Shown here: piece by piece, positions 35,150 through 48,655 of the stretch
Position numbering within the stretch: the first letter of the stretch is position 1
Layout of the letters: every line of letters begins with the position of its first letter
Assembly: GCA_023846275.1 (NCBI GenBank)
Contig: CM043865.1
Coordinates: 33,804,412 to 33,868,411 of the forward strand
Direction of reading: 5' to 3'
DNA length: 64,000 bases
Origin: Vanilla planifolia
Lineage: Eukaryota > Streptophyta > Magnoliopsida > Asparagales > Orchidaceae
Position numbers and translations under genes: made by a program
Notes under the pieces: generated by a model
Databases searched by the model: none
Told to the model about the DNA's origin: nothing
The model's input: only the letters and a program-made list of their open reading frames with translations

Positions 35150-38100
35150 AGCAATAGCATTACATAGTTCGCATGGTCTTTTATCCCTTTTATAACCTCA
35201 TATCAGTCATAAGCTTGTTCTCCCCAAAGGGTTGGAGGCAATGGCATCCCTATATTTAAGAGTTTTTCTTTGCTTTTTTTTTTTTTTTAATATAGAAAAA
35301 AAGAAGTTTGTGTATTGATATCAAATAGATGAAATATTGGAGAAACCTTGTTTCGACATAACAATCGCAATTAATGAGCCTAAATTCGGCAGAATGCCAA
35401 TTTGTTTTGTTCTTCCGTGCAGTGCGATTTACTTTCAGCTATCAATAGATATTCATATGATTATTTGATTTGTTAGCTTCTATAGTTTCATTAATTTTAA
35501 TAATTAGTTTTCTCTATAATTACTTTTTATATTGTAAGAAGGAATAGATAAGAATATATTATTAATAAAAGTTTTGATGTGAACTTGTAAAGTGAATACT
35601 GTCCAACAAGCAGAGTGAATTTTTTTTTTCAACTAGATCAGTAATACTTGATCGTGGAAATTATTATTTTAGAAAACATTGGACTGGAGAAAATATTAGC
35701 AGTTTCATTAAATCAAGATTTGTTGTTTAATATTTTATCATTTGTTAAGTATCACTTGATGTGAAGTCTTGTTTTTCTCTTATTATACGTCGTTTATTTT
35801 ATTAGAAATTTTTTAAAATGCAAATAGCGTAATATTATGTTTTGTTATAATGTTATGAACATTTAATCTTGTCATCACAATAATTATAACTTTAAGTACA
35901 AACATGTGAGAAATATTCTATTTCATTATCCTACTTATTGAATTGTAATCATTGGATAAAAGTTGGAATTGAAGAATTGAAGAGAAATATTTGATTGATA
36001 TTGTGACTTGTTTCCGTTAATTTATTGTTATTTGTCACTTGTTTTTTTTAATATTATAAGAATCTTAAAAAAATCTATAAATAATACTTTAAAATATTAA
36101 AGAAATAAGAAATTTGTTATTTTTCAAATCCATCTCATTTGTTATTTTACATTCTTAGACATTGTTGCATATTTATTTTTGCATAACCTTTTTTTGTCTT
36201 CATTTTCTTTTATTTTTTTTTTAACATAGTATGTTATTTCCCAAATTAGTAACCATGAATCGATTAGAAAGATTAGAATTAAGACATGAACCTTAGGTTT
36301 TAACATCTAGAGAAGTCTTAAAATGAAATCTTTATTTGAGATCAATGTCATTAAACCCTCTTTTGAGTATCTCATTTAAGAAGTTGTGGGCTTCTCATAT
36401 AGTGCAACCTATGTGTTATTTTTAATCTCTTTTTGATTAAGATTATCTTAGATAAATACATCTTGTTTATTCGATATTTTGAATTTATTATATTTATCAT
36501 TCGTATTTTCTTTGCCCTTAATGTATACAAGTTATTTCTTCTTATTGCTCGTTAATGTGGTTTGTTTATCCCACATCATTATGGTTAAGATAAGAAAGCT
36601 TTCCAAATTTTATCATAACTTTTAGGTGTACATCTTTTTTTTACCCAAGTTTTTTATCATAAAATTTTATCTTCATCATAAAATTTCTTCGAGTCACATT
36701 CTATGATGTCATTATTATATAGATATTAGAGTTATGTTTTATATTGGTTTTGCATATGCCCAAGTTTGTGACATTTAAAGTAATAATGTCTTTACCCGAT
36801 TAATTGATTATTCAACAATAACTGGCTACTCCTCGTACTAATACAGTCCAACAATTCGTTTGGTATGATACTTTATTAAATCACTGTACAACTCTATCGT
36901 AGTCTTATGACCTTAGATCTTTGTAACCTACAATGTATGCCATCATATTGTTTAAAAATTTCTAAGCAATCATCACTTGTTTTTTCTTTTGACAAACTTA
37001 ACACTCTTCTCCTCTTCCTTTTACAAACCAAACATCACATACCTTACTGTCAAAATCGACCTTATTAACATCTCACTCCAATTGAGGCCTCACTCTATTT
37101 CCACATTGAACTTGAGTTCTTTCTTTCTCTTTTCTCCTCATAACTATTGTTCAATGACAACCTCACATAGTAATCATAAAAATAAAAAATGATAAAAATA
37201 GAATATATCTTGTTGGTTGTTGGTTGAACACAAACTAGAATATGCTCTCGATTAGAGCTCTCTCTATAGCTCATAATAGCTTGTCATGGTGGCAAACGAC
37301 GTCTCGTTCCTCGTCATACTTGGCTTGCTTGTTATGGTTTTCAATGGTGATGCGAAGTCCCACACGACTCACCTTGCTTGATGTCTTGACCAGCCAATAC
37401 TCGTTATGTAATAATTTGTACATATGAAAGGTAAGGTGACATGCATCTTGTAATATGGTAATGAAAGTTTAGGGATAACTCGTTATAACAATTATTGCAT
37501 ATTTGTTTATTATTGTTATTATCATTATTTTAATGCCTAAAAAATCAAAACTTTGTGTATGAACATAAGTGTGTCTAACCATCTTATAATTGTTGCTGAA
37601 AAATGCTTATTAAGCAGTGCCGCGTCGTCAAGCACACATTTCTTTCACACAAAAAGGTGATGGAGACCTTGAGCACGAAAATTAACATTTTGCCCTTCCG
37701 ACATTTTATTATTTACCATTTTCTATAAATCGTATTGGACATAAGTCAAAATTTTTTAAATTAAAAATCTATTCTAGTTCAATTGATATTTTAATATTTA
37801 TAAATTTATAATCAACCAATTGGATTTGATATAAACTTAAATTCTTAAAATTATAAATATACCTTTAGTGATATTTTAAAAATTATAATTATATTAATAT
37901 TTTAAAATTTTCATAAAAATTCTTTAGATTTTCAAAAATCTTTAGGAGTTTTTTTATTGATATGTTTAAAATAATGTCAAGTAAATTTAAGTTTATGATA
38001 TTTCTTAATATTTTATTATCATTTTAATATAGTATTTTTAAGAAATTGGTTTGATCAAATTTAATTATATTTGATTATAATCTTTTTTTTTTTTTAACCT

Positions 38101-39149
38101 AATTTTAGGATTTTTTTTTATTTCAGTTGAAAATTGAGCCTATTACAATAGGGGCGTGGGTGAGGTGCAAAGCATTTTAGTATGGCTCTGCAAAGATGGA
38201 TGAACAAAACAGGCTAGTGTAGTGTGGGTGATGTACAAATGTTAGATGAATGAGTACAAGTATATGGGTGAATGAGGTGTGATGCAAGCACAAAGATGTT
38301 CGGTGCATATAGGATAGAATAAGCAGCATGTAAAATGTAGTTGGTATAATTTGATCGATAAAAATTACAATATTAATTATTACATGGGATCGTCGATCAC
38401 GACAAATAAGAGTGGAAAGAAAAAGAAAGAAAGAATAATATGAAGAAGATAAGATGCCACCATGCACTTATTTAATATTTACTCACCAAATTTCACCTAA
38501 CATAATAAAACTAAATAAAATATTGAGTCACAAACAAATCATCATCATTTGTTCATGAAGATTTCATTAAATAGGAGATTATTAGTTATTCTTTAATAAA
38601 AAAATTCTACTTATATGTTGAAAATTCTCTTATTTATGAAAAATATTTCAGATTTGAAGATTTTGTTCTTCATGAACAAGATATTCTCATATCTTAATTT
38701 TTTTTTATTTATGAATAAGATCTCAAGTCTTGAAGATCTTCTCATAGATAAACAAGATTTTTTTTCATATCTTTGTAATTCTCTCTTCATAAATAAGATT
38801 TTCTCATTTTTTTCTGTTACATTTTTGGGACACCTTTATTAAAATAATAATAACAAAAAAGTCATGAAAATTCATGAAATTATAATGAAGCAAAGATAAA
38901 TAATAAAACTCATGAACACATGACTAATATAGAAAAATATTCGATATTTAAAAGCCTTTATCTCTATGTTAAAATTTGAAAAATATTATAAGAACTTTAT
39001 GTTCTTATTATGTTACATTACAATATTTCATATGATATGCTATTTTAAAGGGCTAATTGTGAATAAGATCTTTATGTTCATAAAAGTAATTCTTTCGAGC
39101 TTTTGCTAGTTTCAAATGCAAAGATATTTTACTTCACTTCAGACCACTT
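35150..39149. other. AT-rich DNA between convergent genes
   Basis: I see no firm gene. A 31-codon ORF at 37286-37381 is noted separately. Near 38600-38820 a degenerate repeat of about 45-55 bp (ATTTATGAA, GATTTTCTCAT) produces Phe/Lys/Ile-rich ORFs. The stretch 37600-37740 is slightly GC-richer but unrecognised. Confidence 0.4.
37286..37381 (+). CDS. Possible 31-aa peptide with signal-like sequence
   Basis: The ATG at 37286 opens MVANDVSFLVILGLLVMVFN and GDAKSHTTHLA before a TGA. The hydrophobic core with a small-residue site resembles a signal peptide, leaving only a few mature residues. It could be the first exon of something larger or chance. No family is recognised. Confidence 0.15.
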   Translation: MVANDVSFLVILGLLVMVFNGDAKSHTTHLA

Positions 39150-42100
39150 CTAATCCAATAAAAACGTCTTCGTAGCATTCCCATCAGTCTTCACCTCATT
39201 CCTCAAACGATTCTCCAGTACTTGTAGTATATTGTCAGGTGGACAGCTATCCTCCTCCCTCTTGGCCGCGACTTGGCAGAAGCACTCAGGCCATGAGTTG
39301 GTGTAGAAAGACTCCGGATGAACGCGCTCACGAGGACCTCCAAAGCCGCCAACAAACATGACTCCACGCACACGTTCCTCGAAGTCGGCCGCGCGGCCAG
39401 CTTCTCTGTCGACGAAGATGGGAGCCAATGCTCTCCGGTTCGGCGTGATCGTCGTCCGAAAGCCGTAGTAGAGACGGTGTCCCATAAGGTTGTTGGCAAA
39501 ATTGCTTGGTCCATCGTAGGTGGGCATGAAGATGTCGGAGAGGAGACAAACCATGTAGTCCACAGCCGCACCAACGAGTCCCCGGGCATTGTCCTCGAGC
39601 TTCTCGGCACCCATCACGGTATTGTGGTTCTCTACGTTCGGGAAGAGAGATCGGAAGGGCTTCATGAAACGCTCCCCACCAAAGATCTCACCGGCTGCGA
39701 GGTAAATGCGAGTGGTGTTGTCAAAACCCATGGCTCGCAGAATGAGACCAACCTGGACGCATATAATGGAAGAAATAAAACTAAAGCATTTTTTTTTCAA
39801 CAAAATTGTTTGTTTAAAATGTACCAAACAGGTTACATGCTTTTGAAAAAGTAAACATGCAATTTTATCTTTTCATTACGTTATCTTAATAATTTCTATA
39901 AGACTTAGTTCCAAGATAGTAACTGTTGTCCTATAAATACATAAATATGGAATAATCCTAACTATTCAGTGAAAATATCACATCTTTAGGAGAAATATGA
40001 AAGGGTAAAGTTATACTGAAGAAATATAAAGTTTCACTAATCATATATGAAAACAATATTTGAAATGAATATATAAAAAACATCTATAAAAAATATTTAA
40101 CTCTGTAAATATGTAATGTTAACAGAATGATATTGATAAAGAAATTATCTTTGCCACTAGAATAGCAGATATCAATGATCAATTTACCTGCCTTGTTTGT
40201 CCAGACTCTCATCTTCTTAAGAAAATAATTCTTTCACTGTAAAACACATTTGATTCAAAGTGTGAAGCTTAAGGTAAGGGACCTAAAATTGTTACTATTC
40301 AGTTCTATCTATTTTCTATGTACTTAAACTCCAGAGTGGCGTCAAGTATCTCCTAGCTATACTACATAGATAAGACTTTGTTTTGATTATGATATGTTGC
40401 ACTTGTACTTACTGAACTATTTCACTTAATAAAGATGAAATAATTAATAATTTTTTTTAAGAAATTTGATAATTAAACTCAGATATCATTGTTTGAATTT
40501 CTCGAGGATAAGACTAATATCATATAAACAACAATTCATTGACAACTCCTACGTAATGAATGTAAGCTAGTCATGATATTAAACAAAGATCTACCTCTTC
40601 TGGGGTCAATGGACACTTCCCCATTAATCTTCTCTCCTTGTAGACAAGATGCTTTGGGGCAAAATTTTCTTTCCGATATTTCATCAAAAGCTCCTTCTCT
40701 TTAGATGTAAATATATCGAGACACCTAAATTTTTTAAATCAAACAAATGTCATTTTAAAAAACTGAAGTGAATTCATTGCATATGCACAATACATTAGTT
40801 TAACAAAATAAACTGCAATTTTGAAGATAAGAAAAATGTCAAAAAAAATACATAGATATAGTTATAAAGACAGGCTGCTAAAAAAACTAAGACAACTGAA
40901 ATTTTGTTAATTAAAGATATGCCATTTTAAACAGTAGAGGTGAATTCATTGCACATGAACAATACATTAGTTCACCAAAATAAACAGCAATTTAGAAGAT
41001 AAAAAAGTATGTTAAAAAAATATAGATAAAATTACAAAGAGACACTGCAAACGGAACTCAGACATGTTATCGTATTTTCATTCTCAGTACAACCTCAAGT
41101 ACAATAAACAAATGACAGCAATTATATATCTCATTCTCACATGGAACACCTCTATTGGGAAATCACTCACTCTTCTTGCTATTATGAACCTGTTAGATGC
41201 ATCATAAACTACTGAAATTTAAAAGCTAAATTCTGAATAGAAACCTATCCCATATTTGATGATTGAATAAGGTATAATTTCACAGATCTTATAAGTACAC
41301 TAGAGTTTATGATTCATACAGATCTCCAAAGATAGGAATAGCCTATATTGTACCTGCTTTTCAGCAGTTTGAAATGGTAAAATAGTAACTAGTAATTAAA
41401 GACGCTGCATAAAGCTCAAACTAGTATTTATTAGACAACGAGGCCATGATATCCTTGGGAAAGGTTTTGTTAGTTCCACTAATTGAGTCTAGAAAACAAG
41501 ATTCTTGGACTTTAAACTTTTGTGTCTCAACATCTATTCTACCAATTATCCTCAGGTGCAAGGAAAAAAGTTTCAGGAATGCAAATGAATAGAGTTCTTG
41601 TCTTCCAAATCAGGAATAAGCTCTACAAATAAGTTCAGATGGAATGGAGCATACCCAGCAAAGGCTAGCATGTCCATTTCAAAGCGAAGGTGAACCGAAA
41701 TGAAATGGCCTTGTGAACGAAGCGTATTAACTATATCATGGCTCAATTTCATAATGTGAGGCTTGAATCTTAGCGCATGGTAATTAACTCTGCATCTCAG
41801 TCTCTGAAGCTCAGGTACATTTATCCCTTCTGCCAGCCTATGTGAAAAAGGAGTAAGGTAAATAGCACCATGCTTCTTGATCTTGTCTAATGCAAATGTT
41901 GTGTACCAGCTCAGAGGAGCATCTCTTGGTGGGTTAATCTGAACATTTAAAATACTGCTTGTTAAACAATTTTAGACTTAAAAGGAAGAAAAAAGATCTA
42001 ACCTGAAAAGCTTTCAACTTCTTGGCCTTTCCATTTGAGGTAATTTCAGGAAGTTTTCCAACAATGTGGACATCGTATCGCAATGCATTAATGAAATGCT

Positions 42101-45100
42101 CAACATCATAAATACCTGGAAAACCGCTGGATTTAATGTGATTGACCAAATTAGTAGAATGTTGGACAATCATGCAGGAAATATTATATAAGGAACAACA
42201 ATCGAAACAGGTTTGTTACACAAAAAAGCCATGCCACTTAGAAACATTATCTCTATGATGTAACTCAATACATGTCCATTAAAATTTGTTTTTTCACTTA
42301 TTTAGATATTTCATCAATCTTGAACAAGATCTTTTGCACCCAACAAATGAAAAGTTAACATGAACATTGGGCTACTGCTTGTGAGCAGAATCATTCGTTG
42401 CTAAGAAAATAGCTTGTCTATTAGCACATTTTGGCTCAATTTGTTTTATTATATCAAACCTGCATTAAAAGAATATTGATAGAGCTAAATGCAGCAAAGA
42501 TGCACCAATAGAGCTATTGGTGCAATAAACTCAAATGTCAACCAAACTACTTTGATCAGTCAAGGATGAAACCACTTTCCTTCTTGTGATAAAAGTCATT
42601 TTATTCAACAAGTAATGACACGACTGCTCTTTTGAATCCAACCTCAGTGATTGTGGATGTCCAACAATAGGGTTTTCTTGCATCAGTTTCTTTAAACTCC
42701 ATATCTCAAATTATTTGAAACAGAGTTTAAAAGCTTCAATTATTATTGAAAGCTAACTACAGGTTTATTCATAATGAGAATCCTGCAATAGCATCTCCTA
42801 TGGATTTCATTGGGCTGGATTTTAGATCAAGCTTAACAAAGAAGAAATAGCAAAGCTTTAATTGACTATAATCTTCACAAACCTGTAAATCAAGGGTTTT
42901 GAAGATTAAAACCACAAAGAATAAAAAATATTTGTTGATGCATCAAAATAAAATGGAGCTTTATCAAAAAGAGGCCCTTATTTTAACAAAAGCTCATTCA
43001 AGAAGACAATTTTTTTCAAAATTAATAAAGGAACAAAATGACCTCATATAATGTAAACCAAAGAACAAAGGGCACAAAAACCAAGAACCTTTCATCATGC
43101 CAAAAAGAATTGGTATCCAACTCAGGCAACACCAGAGTGGCATTCATGATGTGTGCCACAAGAACTGCATTGCATATCTAAAAAGGAGGTTAGCAATACA
43201 ATTATTTTTGCCACAAAGACAAATGGAGTAATTGATAGAATGAATTGAAGAACAATAATTTATATTATTGGTCTACATATAACCCATAATGGGAAAAGGC
43301 ATAAAGAATCATTTCAAAGGAGTATCACAGAATTTTAATACTGCAAGAAAAGTAATGTTAAATATCAGCAAAATCAACCTTTTCTCTTGTATTTTTAGTG
43401 CTCATTTTTTCAAGTATGCGTACAAATAAGTTCTTATAAAAGACAATAAAGTGTTTACATTCATGAATAATTTATTTTACTATAAAAGTTCGAAACTGAA
43501 TTAAATTTGAATGATCAAATCAATGTTGTATATACAAAAGAAATCATTCATAAAAGCTTCAAGTATATAATTCAAATTCAATGAAAAGTTTCTAATATAG
43601 TATTTAAAAGAAATCGATACTAAAAAAAGATAATATTCAACATGATAAATAATTAATATGCCTAGACACACAAGTGAAGAACTTTATGATGCCCAAAAAT
43701 TTTGGTGTGTGCTTTAGTGTGTAGTCACGTGCATAAGTGCTTATGCAATTGGATAACAAAAACAGCTATGTGGTTAAATAACTAAAAATAGAGAAACAAG
43801 CATGTTAGAACTACATCATGCAATAGTTCTCCAAACAAAATAAGAACTCTTTAACAAAAAAAAACTTATAAAGCACAGACTAATGTGGTTATATGTTGAA
43901 AATATATGGGAAAACAATAATACAAAGCAACATACTGTTTGAAATAGATTTACATATAGACATTAATGGGGTGAAGATTTGATGCAGTGTCAACAAAGTT
44001 TCAGCCAAAGATCAGTCAGCCTAATCTGTCAATAGAAGTTCTTTTGAAGGACAAAGCCACACCACCATAACTTATCTACGGCTTACAATAATATTTCAAA
44101 ATTGAAGTTTCCTAGAATTGTTTTATGCCATATGAATCATGCCATGGCTATTAATGTTGCACTTGTGTACATAGAGATTAATAGGAGAAAACATTTGACA
44201 TAGTGGAATCAAAGTTTTTCAGCTGCATCGACTTGGTGGAGCTAATTATTGTGTCATTGCAAATTATTCAACATTATCTATCAGTGAAATATATTCAAGG
44301 ATGAACATGATAACATAGTCTTTCTATGGCATGTAAGAAACATTCAAGAACTAAAGAAAATTCTTTTGACCTTACCATAATATTTGCATTGGGAATAACC
44401 TTGCACCATATGAACTGAAAGTTTTCAGTAGAAATGGTCAAATCAGATTAGGGAAGGACAGTTAGTGCAAACATTTGCTATAATGGTGGATTGTTTTCTC
44501 TCCTTTAGAAACTTCAAACATAATTCATCCAATGCCATATGAATTGAAATTATTTAGGAGATATCGGTAAACCTGATGAGTTAGCCCCACTATTTCCCAT
44601 CATGATTCTTTATTTAGCTTGAGATTTTTTCCATTATGATAATATCTTCTGTCAGTTTACAATCTTGAACCCTAATGGTATTTTCAACAGGAAAAACAAA
44701 TAAATTCAAATAAAATTAAACCTTGAAATATCCTACACAGTTTTGTAACCCTGTGATAGATATAGGGGCATAAAGTTCCTTCATATAACATATGATCACA
44801 TTTTTCTATGTTGCCCAATCAAATAGTCATAAATATTGTTATAGCAAGGAATGGCATAATAGGTTAGGATTAGATAAACAAACAAAAGTATCACATACCG
44901 CACTACGTTGTTGGTTCAAACCACCATTGCAACGAACTCTAAGAAAGCCATTGCTATTAGAAGGAGGAGCTACATGATGAACAACCCAATAAAACAAGAA
45001 GTCTTTGAGTTAATTTTGCTTAAAACTACAAAATCAAAATAAATATGATTTTCTTAATTTTACAAAAAATACTATTTTAAAAGAACATGAATATTCACAT

Positions 45101-47661
45101 ACATGCCCAAAATGATCTGGGGGCAGATGATGGCCTCCAACCAGCCGAAAGAGCAGTACCCCAAAGCTTACTCACATCAATATCCTTTAATGACAAAAAG
45201 TATAAAATATAAATTTATGTTAAAAAATCGAATCAAATTACTAAACTAAGTTTGTTGCTTTCATCAAACGTAAGAACATAGACTTGGATAAGGTATGCAA
45301 AACTAGTTATCATGAATGATTAAAGATTTAGTCCGATGACATAAATTTAAAAAATGAAACAAAAGTTAGGATTCTTAACCCTAAATGAGGTCCAACTAAT
45401 ATCCCTGTATCTTGATAATAAAAGCATAATTAGAAGAAATAATGATCAACATAGGCTTAATCTTGATTAAGAGCTTGTCAAGAAAAAAGTTCCAATAGAA
45501 ATAGACAATAAGTCACTAACTATTTGCTTGCTAGTTCCAAAATTGATTACTATTCAAGTTTAATAAGAAAATTATTGACAAGAATAGCACAATACTCAAA
45601 GAAAAAGTGTTTATGAACAATGATCCTTTAGTGCATGGATAATAGGCCTAGGAGATGAAATAACATTGTCATTGTTGTGATTTGAAGGTTGTGATCACAA
45701 TAATGAAAACAAAAAACTATGAGTTACAATAAGGGTTGAATACAAGGACACATTTCAAACCAACCAATGCACCAAAAACCAATATTGAGAGAACCTAAAA
45801 CACTTAAAGTGCATTGTCCTTCATTTACAACTGTTATATTACAAAGAGATTCAAATGGACATAAATCAACTTTAAGCATTTTAAATAAAAGAAAACTTTT
45901 ACTTTTTCTCTTGTCTATTGTTTCTTTTTTAGGAATATAGTGTGGGGAGAGGAGAAGATGATGAGAGGGGGGGGGAAGAGGGATAATTGCATTAAAAGAG
46001 ATGATAGAACAAAAAGAAAAAGAAAATCATAATCAACACCTAAATTTGAAAAAAAATCCCAAATTCCATGTAATATGGATTAGATCACTAGTATTTTACA
46101 GATGTGCATACTTATGTATGTATGCAAATGTGACGATCACCCTTAAATTGGTTTTCTAAATGGAAACTAGATCGCATCACGTGTAGGCCTTTCTACCAAT
46201 ACTTGGACACCCTAATCATAATCCCTTTGCTGTTCTTGTGGCAACTCATTGATTTTTTCCAATGGCCTTATAAAATATAGGTCTTTAGTTCTAGTGGTAA
46301 AGTCAAAAAATTTTAGAAAAGTTTCCTAATATAGAATAGAGAAGATTGACTTCATGATAATTGGCTCATTTGTCTTTATGGAAACAAAGTTAAAAAAAGC
46401 AATGCTATGTAACAAAAAATAATAGACAAAAATGAATGTGATAAACAATACTCAAAAGATAACCAATGAATGATGACAAGAGCATTGATCCAAGAGCTAC
46501 AAGGGTATTCCATGAAATAGTATTCAAGATTGCAAATCAAGGCCTCCTATGATGTCAAAAATTGAACTAAGTTGGGTGACATGTCAATGAGTCTTCTCCA
46601 ATCTCCTTTAAAAGACATTAAGCCTTGAAAATTAGGAACTCTTGGTAATGATTCCAACTACTTGATTAGGAGATTAGATCTAAGGTGTAGGATATCTTGG
46701 AATTTTGATCCTATAGTTGACCATGTGAGGGGATATGACCTCTTGAAATGTCAGTGTAGTAAGAAACCCCTTACAAAAATATTCGAGAGGGATATTGAGA
46801 TCTCAAATAGGTATCAAGATATCTAGTACCCTCCTAATGCAACCATGAGAAAGTAGTTGGCCTCACGGATGATGAACTAAGGATGATAGCCTTGTGAATG
46901 ATGGCCTCAGGGAGAGGACTGCAAACCATCTCTGGGAGGATCACCATTCTATTTAAACCATGAAGTATGGTGGAAAATGCCTGTTTATAAGCAGATGATC
47001 CCAAATAAAAAAATTGCAAATTTCAAACAAAGTAAAACTTGTATAAGATATTAACTAAAATCCAACAAGGACAAAACTAAAACTAAATGTTACACAAAAC
47101 TAGCAATCTGATTTATATAAAAATTCATTCAAATAAAATAAATTAAAATTTAAACACATAATTTATTTTGTAAACCGGATTTAATCTTGATCTGCAGCTC
47201 ATTCTCAGGCATCACTCCCAGTAGCCTGAGCAGCATCTAGTTACATAAAAAATAAATTAAAAATATTTAACATAAACTCCAAGTATACGCAAGCGAAGCA
47301 AACCAAACAGTTTGTAGTTTCTCATCCATCAGCTACTCTCTCCACTCTATGTAATCCTGCTTGTAGGACATCACAATGCACCCCCTAACTTTCTTTTCAA
47401 GCATAACTACACTTATCAATTACCAGTCCATTAACTCTAAAGCGATGGAGAATAGAGATCAAAAGTATCCTCTAGATTTCATCACAAGAAAAGCAGTTCA
47501 GCTTTCTCTAAAATTCACATTGCAATCGTTAAATTCGAGCAAAATACAAGTAAACGATGAAAAAGAAATAAAACCTGAACCACAAATGAATTGCGCGTCG
47601 AAAAGAGCCAGATGGTGAAGGCCAGCACCACGACCATCGCTAGGGACAAACGCCACGCCAT
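39150..47661 (-). CDS. O-fucosyltransferase family protein (plant GT106/PF10250 type)
   Basis: A Golgi type II glycosyltransferase; substrates of most plant members are unknown. Minus-strand exons: 47661-47575, 45184-45103, 44969-44899, 43177-43089, 42126-42003, 41938-41655, 40724-40595 and 39752-39150. These join in frame to 489 aa, close to the family length. Residues 5-21 (LSLAMVVVLAFTIWLFS) are the membrane anchor. Conserved blocks: LWGTALSAGWRPSSAPRS, RVRCNGGLNQQRSA, ICNAVLVAHIMNATLVLPEL, NSFWHDES, PFSHRLAEG, RCRVNYHALRF, VHLRFEMDMLAFAG (around 233-246, the GDP-fucose motif region), CPLTPEEVGLILRAMGF, RIYLAAGEIFGGERFM, SDIFMPTYDGPSNFANNLMG and GHRLYYGFRTT. A short extra exon near 47236 is possible. 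A 5' UTR intron is likely (a GTATAG donor near 47806). The last exon is GC-rich and intact. Confidence 0.9.
40736..41075. repeat. 172-bp tandem duplication in an O-fucosyltransferase intron
   Basis: GTGAATTCATTGC occurs at 40768 and 40940, and the flanks (GCCATTTTAAA, ACAATACATTAGTT, AAATAAAC-GCAATTT, GAAGATAA) repeat in the same order. It lies in the intron between the two exons carrying FAG and CLDIF and has no coding capacity. Confidence 0.75.
47216..47236 (-). other. Candidate extra exon 2 of the O-fucosyltransferase gene
   Basis: After acceptor AACTAG the minus strand reads ATG CTG CTC AGG CTA CTG GGA then GTGATG, a possible donor that preserves phase with exons on both sides and adds 7 residues (MLLRLLG). 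The open frame continues as VMPENELQIKI, which would join well to DVSKLWG, but no GT donor fits there. The exon is optional: exon 1 also joins exon 3 in frame without it. Confidence 0.3.
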
Positions 47662-48655
47662 TCCTCTCAAACCGCTGAGCTGCTTCTGCTGCCTCGCCCC
47701 TCTCCGCCAACTGCATCCACAAATAGACCAGTGAGACGAACAACGAAAGGCAGGAGGAAATGAACTGCAAGAATTATAAGAAAGCTACATAAAGCACGAC
47801 TATACCTCCTCATTCTGATCAAAACTGTTCAGTGATGGAATCTGGAACGAGAAAATTATGAACCCTAAATTGTTATCTCTGGCGTCCGACAGCGGTGGAC
47901 GTGAAAGTGATAGTTACGGTTTTTTCATTTTAAATTCTTTTTTTTTACTCAATATTTTAAAAAATGTCAAATAATTATTTTGATCACTTCGATATAAAAC
48001 TACATTTTTAAAGTTATGTCAAATCAGCTTTAAAGTGTGGAATAATTTTATAATACAAAAAATGACAACTTACATGTTTATTAAAAATTATAGTTATATC
48101 ATTTTAATTCTTAGAACACAATAGATATGACAAGAATGTGATAATAAAAATAAAATAAATTATAAAGATTTAAAAGTTTTTAATCATGCAAAACAAAGAC
48201 AGAATAAAAAAATAATACTTTTTTGGAATTAAAAATAATTTCTTTTTAAATTTAAAAAATATTAGAAAATTTACTCACAGAACAATTGAGATCACGAATA
48301 AAATCAATTTGATAAAGTCTAAAATATAAAAAGCAAACATACATCAAAACTAGGGATTCTTTTACCAATAAAACGTAACGATCTTAAAAAGAGTTTTATA
48401 TAAAAACTACAAGAGATTGAATAATCTCATAAAAGTTCATATAACTGCTAACTTATTTAGATGATTAAAAGCTCAAAGAATCAAACCCTAGGCTTGAGGA
48501 CAAGAGGCAGTGATTAATTTAAATCTAGTGCGAGACCATTCAGACAGTTATTTAGGTCCCATTTCAGCTTGACAACAAGTGTTCATAGCTAATGCAAACA
48601 AAAGCCGGAACCGTTCCATGACTTTTAATATAACTAAGATTAACAACTACATGTC
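47662..48655. promoter_or_regulatory. O-fucosyltransferase 5' region and upstream spacer
   Basis: From 47662 to about 47890 the DNA is GC-richer. On the minus strand it shows an acceptor-like GATGCAG (near 47710) and a donor-like GAG^GTATAG (near 47806), suggesting a 5' UTR intron. From about 47930 to 48480 it is AT-rich spacer. From about 48480 to 48655 it probably holds the 3' UTR of the upstream aminotransferase, transcribed in the same direction. Confidence 0.35.

Noticed and set aside
38177..38842. Two ORFs of 75-96 codons rich in His/Ser/Phe
   Set aside because: Low-complexity repeat DNA; no conserved motif or splice context.
39318..39854. Plus-strand ORF of 178 codons
   Set aside because: It is the antisense shadow of the last O-fucosyltransferase exon, whose minus-strand frame carries all family motifs.
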